Shown in pieces: positions 11,347-22,879 of a DNA stretch of 64,000 bases. Source of the stretch: Capillidium heterosporum. Taxonomy: Eukaryota; Entomophthoromycota; Entomophthoromycetes; Entomophthorales; Capillidiaceae. The stretch lies in the NCBI GenBank assembly GCA_016630905.1, contig WBMQ01000004.1:1860001-1924000 (forward strand), in the 5' to 3' direction. Numbering within the stretch: the first letter of the stretch is position 1; each line of letters begins with the position of its first letter. Both the position numbers and the translations under genes were made by a program. The notes below the pieces were generated by a model. The model was not told where the DNA came from and searched no databases. It saw only the letters and a program-made list of their open reading frames with translations.

Positions 11347-13484
11347 ATGTCCACAGAACAAATATATTTGCAATCAATTGAAGCTTCCAAATATACTTTG
11401 GAAAGGGAACTAAAATTTGCAGCTTCTAAACTCATTAGGGAACTTCAACATCCGAAAGATAGCAGTAACCCTAAAATTGCAAATTCTTTTGCAGCTTACC
11501 TTTCCATTTGTCTTTACCAACATTAGTAACAGGCCAAAACTAGCTAAATTTGGAAACTGCAATTTATTTAATAAACATAAACAAGCCTATATTATACTTA
11601 GAATTTCATGATGATAACAAACACGAATATTTATGGGATAACCTGGATGCTGGTCAGGCAGCTTTACCCTTCTTTCCCATCCAAAACCACAACCTTTACT
11701 TTTTTATGGTATCGCGAAACGAAAACTCCTTTTCAAAGTGTCAATTTTGGCTGGAGGACTCCATAAAGTTAAGCCAACAGATTATCGACCTTCTAAGTGA
11801 TGTACAGCACTGCCAAGATCTGGCGAGGAAGCTTACCGCAAAGATGGAAAGCTCTATAAAGGTTTTGATCAATCTTAGAGAGGATTATGACGAAGGTAGT
11901 TCCAACCGACAGAGCTACGACATGGCTTTTAAAAACTACTACGAGACTATACGGCTGTGTCTCAAATTCGTAAGGACCTTCCACGAAGAGTCCATCCTAA
12001 CCAAGTTTTTATTTAAAGATGAATTCAAAAACAAGTTCTACGATTGTTTCAAGGAAATCGATATGGCAGTATCTCTCCTACAGCTCAACTTGGCAGTACA
12101 GATGAAACTGGATCGGGAGGTCAGTGGAATGTACTTTGGGACGGCTACCAACAATTTGGAGTCCTTGAAATCAAAGGTGGAGCTTTTAGACAAGCGTATT
12201 ACTATGATGAATGGGTTTAGAAACTCAACAAAAGATGAGTTCGATAGCAAGGGTTTCGACATGAAGAACTATACCATCGATGCCTCCGAATTGATTGAGC
12301 TACCTAGTGAATCGGTACCAACCAAGTTTTTCAACGTTTACAAGAGGATCTATAAGGACACCATATTCATCGAAAAATGCCCATCAACAGCTGGTTTGAA
12401 AATTACATCTGAAATTCTAAAGTCTGAGGTGGTAGCTATAAGGAAACTAAGGCTTTGCAACAACATCATAAGGTATATTGGGTTCGTTCAACGTGAGAAT
12501 TTCAATCTGATAACCGAGTATTGTCAGATAGGGACGTTAGATAGGTACATAGACAGTCATAAACTGGGAATAACCAGCAAGGTCAATTTCACATTAGATG
12601 TGGTAACAGCAATGACCTATCTACATGAGATAGGTCTAAATCATCGATTCTTGAGTACTTCTGCAATATATATAACGAAAGACTTGAGGGCCAAAGTTGG
12701 GGACTTGGAACTTCGCTACTGCCCCGAATTCGAGTCGAGCACGCAACTCATCCAATTCATAAGCCCCGAAGCGATAAACTGTACTAACGTAGGGATGAAG
12801 GGAGACATATTCGCTTTGGCGATGGTAATTTGGTCCATATGGTCCAACCGACAGCCTTATATATGGTTAGAACTTAATGCCATCAAATCTCATATAAGGA
12901 GTGGCGATCGAGAAGTCCTAAGTAAAATGAAGCCAAACATATTACTAGTAAAGAATACCGTTCAGAAGGCTTGGTCTCAAGATCCAGATAGTAGACCCTC
13001 GGCCGAGCACATCCTCAAAAGCCTTGAAGTTCTAGTGCCCATGACCTTAATCAAAGATCCTAGGCATAGAGATAAACTAAGAGTGTATACCGAAGCCCCG
13101 GAAGAGAAGATAAGCGAAGTGAAGGTTAAAAGTAGTGCAGTTATTGAAGACAGTTTCTTTGAAAAGAAGATAGACTTTGATGAGAGCTTCTCTGACCTTA
13201 TGGATCTCTCTAACGACTCTATCAAAGTGAACGAAGAGGTTTCAGAGGAGCAAGCTAAAACTCTAGCTAAGCAACAGAACCGGCAAGTTCGAGTCAACTT
13301 CAACCCCAGTAAGACCAGCAAGAAGGGAAAGGCGTTCAGCCACGACAAACTAGTGGATAAGATGGCTCCCATCCAGCCTCTGAAGCCTACTCCTTTCAGC
13401 CCTTCGAAGGACGATTTACCAATAAGTTACCCTCGTAAAAGCTTTAGGGATGCCGTACCTACTTTTATAAAGAAAATGGACTGA
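11347..13484 (+). CDS. MLKL-like protein: four-helix bundle plus pseudokinase
   Basis: The secure part is one exon from ATG 11706 (592 aa). An upstream exon 11347-11464 joined over intron 11465-11601 keeps frame and would give 666 aa, but its use is uncertain. The N-terminal ~130 residues form amphipathic helices (QIIDLLSDVQHCQDLARKL, then KFLFKDEFKNKFYDCFKEID and AVSLLQLNLAVQM) matching the MLKL/HeLo-type four-helix bundle, followed by a linker helix (LESLKSKVELLDKRI). A TKL-like kinase fold follows. Counting from ATG 11706, the VAIK lysine position is Glu223, HRD is HRF (313-315), DFG is DLE (333-335), and SPE replaces APE. These changes predict no catalysis. The tail is charged and low complexity (KTSKKGKAF). 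In animals and plants such bundles permeabilise membranes when released by the kinase-like domain. That role here is inference. Confidence 0.75.
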
Positions 13485-13680
13485 TACTATATATACACTT
13501 AATTGCAACTTAATAAACTTTTTGATTTTGTATATTTTTTCTACAATGAGTCTACTTTGTATCTATTCAATAGCTTGAAATTATTTGAAATTTTTATGAA
13601 ATGGAGCTTGAAGTTCGTTTTACAAAATTTCAAAAGATTGCATCCCATCTTATCTCAACTAGACGAAATAGACTCATACG

Positions 13681-15306
13681 ATGCTAATAAAAAACCTCAA
13701 AATAAGAGTAAGAAGTTCAAGGATGTATAGCACTGCCACTATACCTAAAGATATCCCCAAGACTAGGAATAGACCCTTGAGCCAATATTTGACAACCATG
13801 ATAAAAGTAAATAGTTTACATTGAAAAGCTAACTTGCAAAACTTATAGTTAAATGGACCAATTTCAGTTTACGATTTTATGAGACTTTCGAATATAAATC
13901 CAGTGTTAGGATACTACAACAAAGAAGGTTCAGTTTTCAACAAGAGTGGTGACTTTGTAACATCGCCCGAGATAAGTCAGACGTTCGGAGAGGTAAACTA
14001 TTTAATGTGAATTTTAATTTTAAAGGGTAGCAAATTTGTTTAGTTAGTTGGTCTATGGTACATCCTTCAGTGGAAAGATGCTGGCAAGCCTTCGAAGACC
14101 AAGTTGGTAGAGTTAGGACCTGGGTTAGGTACCCTTATGGAAGATGTTTTAAGAGTAATGGCAGCTATAATCAAACTACTTACCAATCCAACCAATTAGA
14201 CGTTTCGAAGGTTCCCCGAATTTTTCAACACGATAAAAGACATCAACATCGTAGAAGGTTCCGAAACGTTAGCCCGAAAACAGCTGGAACGATGGGTGCC
14301 TGAAAACAAAGTAAAGTTGCCGGAACTTCTGACTACGCTACCTGATAAACCTCAATCGCACCTAGGACTGATTGACGGGGAAAGTTGTTTGAGTCATGAC
14401 AGTATCCAGTACAGTTGGTTTTCGAGCTGTGACTTTCTACCTTCACCAAGTAAATTTCTTTTGACGACATTTAATAACATTGTAAAGGTAAAGATACTTT
14501 TACTATCATCTTAGCCCATGAGTTCTTTGATGCTTTGCCGATATACAGATTCCAGGTTCGATATAGCTTCCCTCTATTTCTAACGCCTTTTAATTTGTAA
14601 AGAAAGTTGAAGATAAATGGAGAGAAATCCTAGTAGATATTGACCAAGATAAGAACAGGTAATCATTATGTCAAACTCAAGCTCAATTCTTTCAAGTTTC
14701 CAATTCGTCGTCTCTAATTCTGAAACCAAGGCTTCAGCTTTGATCATGAGCATGGAGGATACCTACAGGGACGAAGTAGCCCTCGAAGTAGCGCCTGACG
14801 TCCCACGAATAGTCAGTAAGTTATGTGAGATGTTCCAACAGTCCAACTCGGGGGTCGGCTTGATTGTTGATTACGGACAAGATTATTCGGAAAGCGATAC
14901 GCTAAGGGTACACCTTCGAATCTGAATTTTTCAAAATACTGACACTACCTTTTGATAGGGTATAAAAGACCACAAGTTCTGTCACCCTTTAGATTCACCC
15001 GGTACTGTCGATCTCAGCGCCAATGTCAACTTCAGCCAAATTCGCAAGGCAGTAGCCCAGACCGATGTGCAAAGCTATGGCCCCATCTACCAGCGTGACT
15101 TTCTCCTAAATATGGGGATCCAGGAACGTCTGCAGCAACTTCTCAACCACAAGTTGAAGTCCAAAGGGGTGACCCATACTGAACTGTTGAATTTTAAAGG
15201 TCAGATTGAGCAGGATTATCGTAGACTCACCGACCCTAACGAAATGGGTACTATTTACAAGGCTTTGGCGTTAACTACCCAGCGTAATAAACCAATTGGG
15301 TTCTAA
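13681..15306 (+). CDS. NDUFAF7: NDUFAF7/MidA, mitochondrial complex I assembly arginine methyltransferase
   Basis: Eight exons: 13681-13806, 13849-13992, 14044-14154, 14200-14449, 14488-14555, 14603-14658, 14697-14907 and 14959-15306 (437 aa, against 441 in human). The family dimethylates an arginine of the NDUFS2 subunit early in complex I assembly. The start at 13681 gives a textbook matrix-targeting peptide (MLIKNLKIRVRSSRMYSTA). Landmarks are PISVYDFMRLS, GDFVTSPEISQTFGELVG, the SAM-binding LVELGPGLGTL, LAHEFFDALPIY, LIVDYGQDY, RGIKDHKF and a C-terminal DPNEMGTIYKALALT. Intron 14450-14487 is recognisable only because it restores SKDTFTIILAHEFF. Presence of this gene implies a rotenone-sensitive complex I in this fungus. 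Confidence 0.93.
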
Positions 15307-15863
15307 TTTTGACAATGCTTTTGTAACTATATTTACAACTAAATGGCAATAGGAAACAAAGTATTCTTGTAGAAATGCAAAGGAACTAAATAATGTATAC
15401 TAAATTCATGTACCAAGTATATCGAAATAGGATAAATGGTTTTATTGCTAGTAACTGCATGAATAACTAGGTTGAAACTACAAAAATGAAATGTATACTG
15501 TTGACTTCAACTACAAATCTAGCTTTACGCCTTACCAATTCTATTCTATCAACCAAAACTAAATCAGATATCCATCTTTAATTGAAAACACGACCCTTCT
15601 AATAGATAGAAATCATTTAATATGGTGGCTTTAGAACCTTCACCATGCAATTATAATAGAATATTTATAAAGTAAAAAAAGGTTTTAAGAGCTGTCGGTC
15701 TAAGCAATTAAACCAAATGAAGCTGCAGCATCCAACTATATTATAATTTATCTTAAGGCTTCCAACAACCTACCTAAAAGGTTTGTCAACTCTTGGCACC
15801 AAGGACATCAATAGCGGAAAGTGGGCAACTGAGTTAGAATTTGAAAATACCAAATTCTCAAAT
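15307..15863. other. Convergent intergenic spacer
   Basis: Lies between the NDUFAF7 and Dam1-like stop codons. AT-rich, no gene or repeat seen. Confidence 0.55.
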
Positions 15864-17041
15864 TTACTTTTTGTTTTTGAGCGAGGGCTTGAAAGCTAGC
15901 TGAGTTAGCTCATACATAGTTTCCTTGTCCTATTAAAAGAGATCGATGAAAATTAAAGTGTTGATCAACATTAATTAAAGTTACCTTGACATTTTTGATA
16001 ACCAGCTTGGATCGAACTAGCGTGTTCAAATAGTGTAGGTCCTTATAAGCTTCCAAATCGGATTCTTTCATTAGCTGGTTTTTGTTTCTAAGCACATCGA
16101 AGAGATTAGTAAGGATCAAACTTAAAGAGATAGTTACAGGCCTCCCGGATGATGCTCTTCAAGTACCATCAATATCTTCTTTACCGATTCGTTTTTAGGC
16201 TAACATATTTGCATAAGTACATGATGAAATAGCAATTATGTGGATTACGGGATCCCTATACTCCAGCGAAAGGAATTCCAAAAGCTTGTCAAATTCCAAA
16301 TTAGTTTTCGGCTTTGATTTGACACTCTTCTTGACAACCTTTCGCTTTAAAATTGTCGTAGCAGCATTCGACCGCCCAGCGGTACTAGGAGGTTGACTTC
16401 GTTTACTACCTTTCTTTGAGGTAACACTTTGCTCCATTTGGGGCTGGCTAGCTTGGGAAGCTTGATGTAGCTGATTTTCTTCAAAGGTTGGTTCCAGCTG
16501 TTGCTGCATTTCTTGCTCGTACCTTTGGTTAGTGAGATCTAGGTAGGCATTCGGTGTCAATACATTTTCTTCTACATGAACAACCTGTTAGGCTCAAATT
16601 TAAATTAATAAAACTACCTATATCATCTATGCTCGGAGCCTAAATTATAAAAAATGTTCAGTGTTTTATAGAAAACAGGATAAAATTTACATTAACCATA
16701 TCAAAACATTCTGCTGCCAACTGTATAGATTGTAAAAATGTACCAAAGTTGGAATTAAATTTCACCAAATCTTGGTTCACCGTATTTAAATCTAAGACGT
16801 TGTTTTTCAAAGTTTTAACTATTTGGTCGAGTTCTTTAGTTGTATCTAAGATGAAGTGCTGACTATCCTCCTCCCAAGGTTTAGCTTGCTTCTGAAGCGA
16901 GTTGACCGAACTCACTTCGGCCATATGGGCGATACTCAACCTAGGGAATGGAGTAGGGGTCAAACCTAAGTCGGTAAGTCGGTTGGGTAGTGCTATTGAC
17001 TTTCTATGTGGTGTGGGTTTGTGGAAGTAGGGTCGGTCCAT
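15864..17041 (-). CDS. DAM1: DASH complex Dam1-like protein with winged-helix-like C-terminus
   Basis: Six exons: 17041-16691, 16639-16618 (only 22 nt), 16571-16249, 16199-16138, 16087-15985 and 15929-15864 (308 aa). The N-terminal third carries a Dam1-type helix pair: KELDQIVKTLKNNVLDLN, then LVKFNSNFGTFLQSIQL and AAECFDMVNAP. This fits the family pattern of spaced Leu, FN..F..FL and C.DF. Dam1 links kinetochores (Ndc80) to microtubule plus ends. A Gln-rich, then Lys/Arg-rich linker (ILKRKVVKKSVKSKPK) follows, as expected for a basic microtubule contact. The last ~85 residues (KNESVKKILMVLEEHH, then LVRSKLVIKN) look like a winged helix and are not a standard part of Dam1. The Dam1 assignment is by pattern only; another coiled-coil kinetochore protein remains possible. 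Confidence 0.6.
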
Positions 17042-17982
17042 GCTTTGCAGGATTTTCAAAGGTGTAGGTTAAAGGTTGGTCCAAAACTACTTTGTCAAGC
17101 TGTTGAAGGAAGCAGAACTGATTCGCTTGAATTTGAGCAAATGTGCTTGGTTGCCTTTCAATCTTTTTGAATCAATAATTTGCTTATAAAGAAGCTACAA
17201 TAGTCAATTATGAATTTTAATTGGATAAAAGCAAAGTATTGTATTGAAGTTATCCATCCATTTGTTTAATCTGAAAACTATCCAACTAAATAACTTGAAT
17301 TAAGTAAACCATTTTAGTGAATTTTTCCGTGTCTATAATCTTACACTACTCTAAATTCATAATCTTCTAACTAAATATATTCTTCTGAGGATAAAGCAGA
17401 AGGAAGCTTTAGTGAATAGAAGGAATAGAAAGTCAATCTAATCGCCAAGCTTCTATAATTTGAAGATGAAGTATAAGAGTAATGCTATAAAGCTTTAATT
17501 AGGAAGTTGGTTTATAGTGGAAAAACCAGAAAAGCAATAACTGCATAGCTTTTACATTATCTTTAAATACGTTATATGTATATAGAAACAACAAATATGA
17601 TTGTACTTATGCACATACTACAGTGAATATATGCGAGTTTTGACATTTCCAGCACTAAATAATATATTTACTATGTAAATATGGTCTCCTATTTATAACT
17701 ATAAATGTTACAAAATACTATGAACATTTAAGCAACTAGTATCCAAAATAGCTCGATAGAACACTAGCTTAATAATTTAACCATTTAATGCACCTCAAAA
17801 AGATGTACACACTAAAACTAAAATGTAAATATGCCAAGTGTAAAAATAAAGCAATGGAAATAAACATAAATCTATTAATTAGCTTACAGGTAAGTTTAAT
17901 ATTTTTGCTTCGATAATTGAGGCGTTAAGTTAGATTTTGCTATTCCCTTTAAAACTAAAACCAAATTTAATGGGCCAATATT
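17042..17982. other. Intergenic, no gene seen
   Basis: AT-rich spacer upstream of the Dam1-like gene and downstream of RPS10. Nothing recognisable. Confidence 0.55.
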
Positions 17983-18575
17983 TTAAGCTTCAGTGCGGGC
18001 AGGGGCACGACCGAAGGCACCACGCTAAAACCGTTATTAAAAATTTACAAAACAAATCTTACGAATTCGGGCTTGTAGTCGCCGGAGGCACCCTCCTTCT
18101 TGCTGTCATCGCGACGACGGTAGTCATCACGATCACCACGGGGAGCACGCTCACTATCCCATTCTATACAAAATTTAGAATTTAGAATTGCCAGTATATA
18201 TACCTCCGGAACGGGCCTGAGCGGGACGCTCAACCTTCTTGTGGGTGGCAGGGACGATAGCCTCGGGCAAGTGGAGGAACTCACGTAGGTAGTTGATACC
18301 CTCATCAGTTAGAGAGTAGTAGTAGTATTGCCACGAGAAACGGGTCTTGACGTAACCGCGGGAGTCCAAGGACTGGAGGGCCTTGATGACCTGCAAGTTA
18401 GGGACATCGATATCCTGGTGGCGGGGAGCGTTGAAATCCTTCTTAGCGACAAGAACACCCTCTTTTAATTAAAATTTACAACCTTAGTTTAAATTATTTT
18501 CAACATTAAATATAAATATGTACCTTTGAAAAGGACTTCGTAGATGAGTTTACGGTTTTTTTGAGGAATAATCAT
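17983..18575 (-). CDS. RPS10: Ribosomal protein eS10 (RPS10), 40S subunit
   Basis: Four exons: 18575-18524, 18461-18204, 18163-18063 and 18024-17983 (150 aa). The protein begins [20 protein letters not shown], matching the eS10 start. It continues with [53 protein letters not shown] and [13 protein letters not shown], the classical eS10 winged-helix core near the mRNA entry and beak of the 40S subunit. The tail is Arg/Gly/Asp-rich, with [10 protein letters not shown] and a final FRGAFGRGRAR. GC content and codon use are visibly more biased than in neighbours, as expected for a highly expressed ribosomal gene. The first intron sits 52 nt after the ATG. Confidence 0.97.
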
Positions 18576-19726
18576 ATTGTTCTCTAAATTTATTCATTAA
18601 CAGCTGGACATTGGATGTTGATAATTTTAAACGATGGATGCATGTTGAATTGGATGTTGAAACATTGGAAATTGAGGTTACCTAAGCACTATACTACACT
18701 AAAAGTGGCAAACGGAGTCCGAGTGACAATAGTAAAAGAAGGAAATAATACTAATTTACCATAATCGTTGTAAGCAAAATTTTCTGCGAATAAGGGTTCG
18801 AGCTCCTCAACATTTAGTTGAAAAGATTTGAACTCCAAAATTTGAGTATTTGCTGCAAATGCTAAAATAATAGCAAGAGTGAAGCTAAAGTATATACTAT
18901 TATAAAGGCATTATAGCAATATAGGATATTGTATTTATTGCTATCAAGTAACGCTATTATATTAATATTTTCAAAAAGGTTTGGCTGAAGCCATCATTAT
19001 ATATTTTACTATTAACAAGCTTATACAAATTATATAACTCTTCAATACTTATTGCAATTGGTAAATCAAAGTAATACAGGCAAGCATAAGACAAATATTG
19101 CTATAAATAATTTCGTTACTATTGACCATAAATTTCAAAGTTAGTTACACCTTTGGTGCTATTTATCCAAACTAAAAGTATTGACTGTTATAAATTTTAT
19201 AAAAGTCAATAGAAATAAATCAAGCTGAAAAGTATATATTTCACTACATAAGTGGCTGGATTGAAGTCAAATTGATTGAATTTTGTACCGGATCAATAAG
19301 ATAGGATTAAGTTGACTACAGATTCCTTTAATACGTAACATAATTGAAAACTAATCAATGCTATACTATATATAAATAGTATACCTGGAAAATAGGATAC
19401 ATGCTAAGCTGTTGAAGGAGAGTAGAAATCAAAAGGTAGATTTTTACAGTAAGTTTCCAAACATCAGTAAATATTTGCCAATATTGAAGTTAGCTTTGTG
19501 TCAATTATAAAAATAAAAGCATGCTAAAAAATTAAACTAGGGGTGAATACTTTGAAAAATAACGAGCAACTGGAGTTATCGAAAAACTTCCTAACTCGGA
19601 AATATTGATCCACACGAATTAATTGCAAACACAACATGTAGGTTTGGAGTAACGAACCAAATTTCCATTTCAGCTTTGAAATATAAAGAACATAATAAGC
19701 AGTACAGTACAATAAGCAAGAGAACA
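18576..19726. other. Divergent intergenic region with a possible small spliced frame
   Basis: Lies between the RPS10 and PDI starts and presumably holds both promoters. On the minus strand a stretch around 18900-18765 reads as a hydrophobic segment plus acidic residues. It could splice (GT near 18760, AG near 18674) to a short tail ending near 18590. It lacks an ATG and may simply be the RPS10 leader with a 5' intron. Confidence 0.35.
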
Positions 19727-22700
19727 ATGAAGTTAAGAGCAAGTATAGCAACTCTAATGCTAGGCTTGATACAACTGGTGTCGATACTGAGCCTCGCTTC
19801 GTTTTGCTCAGGAGATCCAGGCAGTTCAGACAGCATTTCAAACTTAGAAAAAAGGGCCAGCATACCTGAGACGACAAACCAATCAATCGAACTTAGTAGA
19901 TCAAATTTTAAATATTTGACCGGGAAGGGTACCTGGTAATTGGCCTTCTGCTATTAAATTTGCTTACAAATTCCTTAGGTTAGTCAAGCACTACGCACCT
20001 TGGTGCCCTCATTGTAAAAAACTTGCGCCACATTGGGTTAAGCTGAGTGAAGAGTATACATCATACCAATCACTTTACGATTTCCACCTCGGTGAAGTTA
20101 ACTGTGATGTTGAAACCGATCTTTGTAGTACAAATAACGTACAGGGATACCCAACCATACTGCTTTTCCATGCCGGGGTTTTGGTCGAAGAATTCACTGG
20201 TTCAATAAAGGACGGCAAAGAGCTCAGCAAGTACATTGAAGAAAAGGCCAAAACTTATGATCCACAAACTACAACCTCCACTAAAAAGGTATATTATTTA
20301 TTTAACAATACTAATTTTATTTAGATAGGAAATGTAGCACAAGATGATACTAAAACCAAGACAACTAAAACTGAAGAATCTAACGTACCTTTTTCATTTA
20401 AAAACATCTAATTTAGAATTTACAGGTCAGTAGCTCTATAACATCAACCTTATCGTCAACCGCAGCTTCAGAATCAGCTACGGAAAGTTCCAGCTGGGCC
20501 GATAGAATGGCCCGAATTCAAGCCGACAGTGCCAAAGTCAAGGAGGAAGTTGATAAAATGAGTGATAGTGATAAGACTAAACTTTCGCTGCCGATAACTG
20601 ACACAACTTTCAAGTTTAACGTTGCTACTGGGATTCACTTTGTAAAGTTTTACGCACCGTGGTGCCCGCATTGCCAGTATTTAGAACCAATCTGGTATTC
20701 GATTTCCAACGATCCAAAGATCAAGGAACTAAAGAAAACTTCCAAATTCAATATGGCTCAAGTCAACTGTGATGAATACAGTGATCTGTGTATGTCTCAG
20801 CAAGTCAAATACTATCCCTACTTGAATATGTACAAGGATGGTAAATTGCTAGCCAGCTACCCCGTCTTGAAACAAAGGGAGCGTCAAGAGATCCTAGATT
20901 ACATACTAGAAGTGGTACCTAAGTTGGTAAAGGACGGAAAGGTTGACAAGTCACTTGGTGGTATCGATCCAAAAGCTAAACCTGAAAAGGTTGAGCATGA
21001 GCACGAGCACGAGCATGAACATGAGCATGAACATGAACATAAAGAATCTGAAGATGACGAAGATAGTGATGAAAAGGACGTACCAACAGTTGAACTTCCA
21101 GAGGATAAGGAGCTACTCGAAGAAATCAAAGCAAAGAATGCCAACCCAAAACCGGTAATTGAAGATGCTATCGACCTTAAGGAACACATCAATTTCTTTG
21201 ACCGTAGCCTGAGGCTGACCGAAGATAACTTTACCGCCCAGGTAGCCAACGGTATCTGGTTCATAAGGCATCAGCCCATTGCAGACAAGCCAAGGCCTTT
21301 CGGTAATATTATCGATGCCGGTTTAATTCTAATTTTTTAGATTACCTATGGTTCCATCTAAGTTCCGTGTTCTCAGAGTTCCACAAGCGATACGGGGTTA
21401 GATTCGCAACCATCGATTGCCACAAGGACAAGGCTTTATGCGAGCTACATAAAGCGACCATCTACCCCTACATCCAACTTTACGACAACGGGGCACTGGT
21501 TGACACCTACGAAGATAATCCCTACCTATGAGCTCCTGCACAAGTACGTACGTAACTATTCGTTCAACTTAGCCACTACCAAGCATCCTCCCAGCTTTAA
21601 GTTCTCCAACCAGCGTATCGCCAACCCCGAAGGGAAGTCCATGCTCCTGAGCGGTTCTGACTTCAGACTAGTAAATTTTAGTACAACTTTTTATCTAAAT
21701 GTTTTGTAGATGACCAATGAAGGTCCCTGGTTCGTCTTCTTCAAGTCCAAGAACTGCAACCAGTGTCGCAAGCTGGAAGCTGATTGGGATCACCTGGCCT
21801 CTAGATACCAGAACCAGGTCAATCTGGCTCAGGTCAACTGTGCCGACCCCAAATCCTCCGGTCTGTGCAAAAATCTGGATATCACCACCTTCCCCACCTT
21901 GAAGTTCTACAAAGATGGGAACCCACGCCCCTGCTGGGGACCCTTCACCATGGAGGCTTTGACTTCCTTTGTCGAATTAGCATCCGGGTAAGCTTAGCTT
22001 TAATATTTATATTTAACATGCCTTAGGCCTCACCTACGTCAGCTCAACACAACCTCACTGAAAGCTCTCAAGCATAGCGAAGATAACTTTTTCTTGTTTA
22101 TCTACGACGCCAAGGTTGGCCTCGATGAATTAAACTTGGCCCAACCAGCTTTAGCCGGTCAATATCTAGTTTCCGACGTCTATGTCATTTCCCAGGACCT
22201 GATCCAAGGTCACATACCTCAAGTCGATGCCCAACTTCCCCATTTGGCCTCTGTCAATTCAGGCAAGATTCGAGATGTCTACAAAGGTACACTGGACAAT
22301 GTCGCTGGTGTTCGCAAGTGGCTTTACGACCACCAGTATTCATTAGTAACCCACCTGGACGTTGGTAACTTTGACTTGGTTTTGGACCACTTCAATTTGA
22401 CCGTGATGGCCGTTATTGATCCGGCCAAGGATTCCATGACCTTGCAGCTGTTCCGGGAGTCGGCTCAACTCTATGATCCCGAAGATAAGTTCCGAATTGG
22501 GTATGCCATGCTAGATGGCGTCAAGTGGATTGACTACGTGCGCAGGGTCTACCGCAAGGATATCGAAGACTTACCTTTCGTCGCCATCGCCGACCCTAAG
22601 AAAGACATCTACTACGACAGCTTACTCGATGGCAATGGTCCGCTCAAGTTCGATCCCAAGATACTGCCTGGGCAGATTCAGTTGGCAGTCCAAGGCAAGT

Positions 22701-22879
22701 TGCATGCTGTAGATTCTTTAGATGGAACCAAATCGCATCTCTCTTCAGGAACGTCAACTTGGTTTGTGTTTTTGGTTCTGGTTGCCATCGGTGTCTCTCT
22801 GTACTTTGTACATCGTCGTCGCCATAACGACCCTAGCTTACCTTCGGCGGAACGTCGTAAGATGCTAGATGAAGAGTAG
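19727..22879 (+). CDS. Membrane-anchored multi-thioredoxin protein disulfide isomerase, with frame break
   Basis: Seven exons: 19727-19935, 19979-20288, 20325-20384, 20426-21302, 21341-21670, 21710-21987 and 22027-22879. They total 2,917 nt, one base too many, so about 971 aa if one base is skipped. A signal peptide (MKLRASIATLMLGLIQLVSI) leads into several thioredoxin folds. The first two have APWCPHC active sites, the third has lost its cysteines (WFIRHQPIADKPRP), and the fourth has KNCNQC. A C-terminal region ends in one TM helix (TWFVFLVLVAIGVSLYFV) and a short basic cytosolic tail. A Glu/His alternating tract lies near 20995-21040. The plan recalls yeast Eps1 or TMX-type PDIs acting on ER cargo. 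The frame breaks near 21520-21531: CCC TAC CTA TGA stops, whereas the conserved YELLHKYVRNYS lies in the next frame. Confidence 0.85.

Noticed and set aside
11550-11705. Extension of the pseudokinase frame upstream of ATG 11706
   Set aside because: The open frame has no ATG there. It can only be coding if reached by splicing from 11464, which is given as an alternative.
20899-21264. 121-codon frame antisense to the PDI gene
   Set aside because: Shadow of the acidic/His-rich sense sequence (Ser/Cys repeats).
21501-21516. 16-nt GT..AG 'micro-intron' that would repair the PDI frame (and a 19-nt one at 24812-24830)
   Set aside because: Far below the 34-36 nt minimum seen here. The 19-nt one would also delete conserved family residues.
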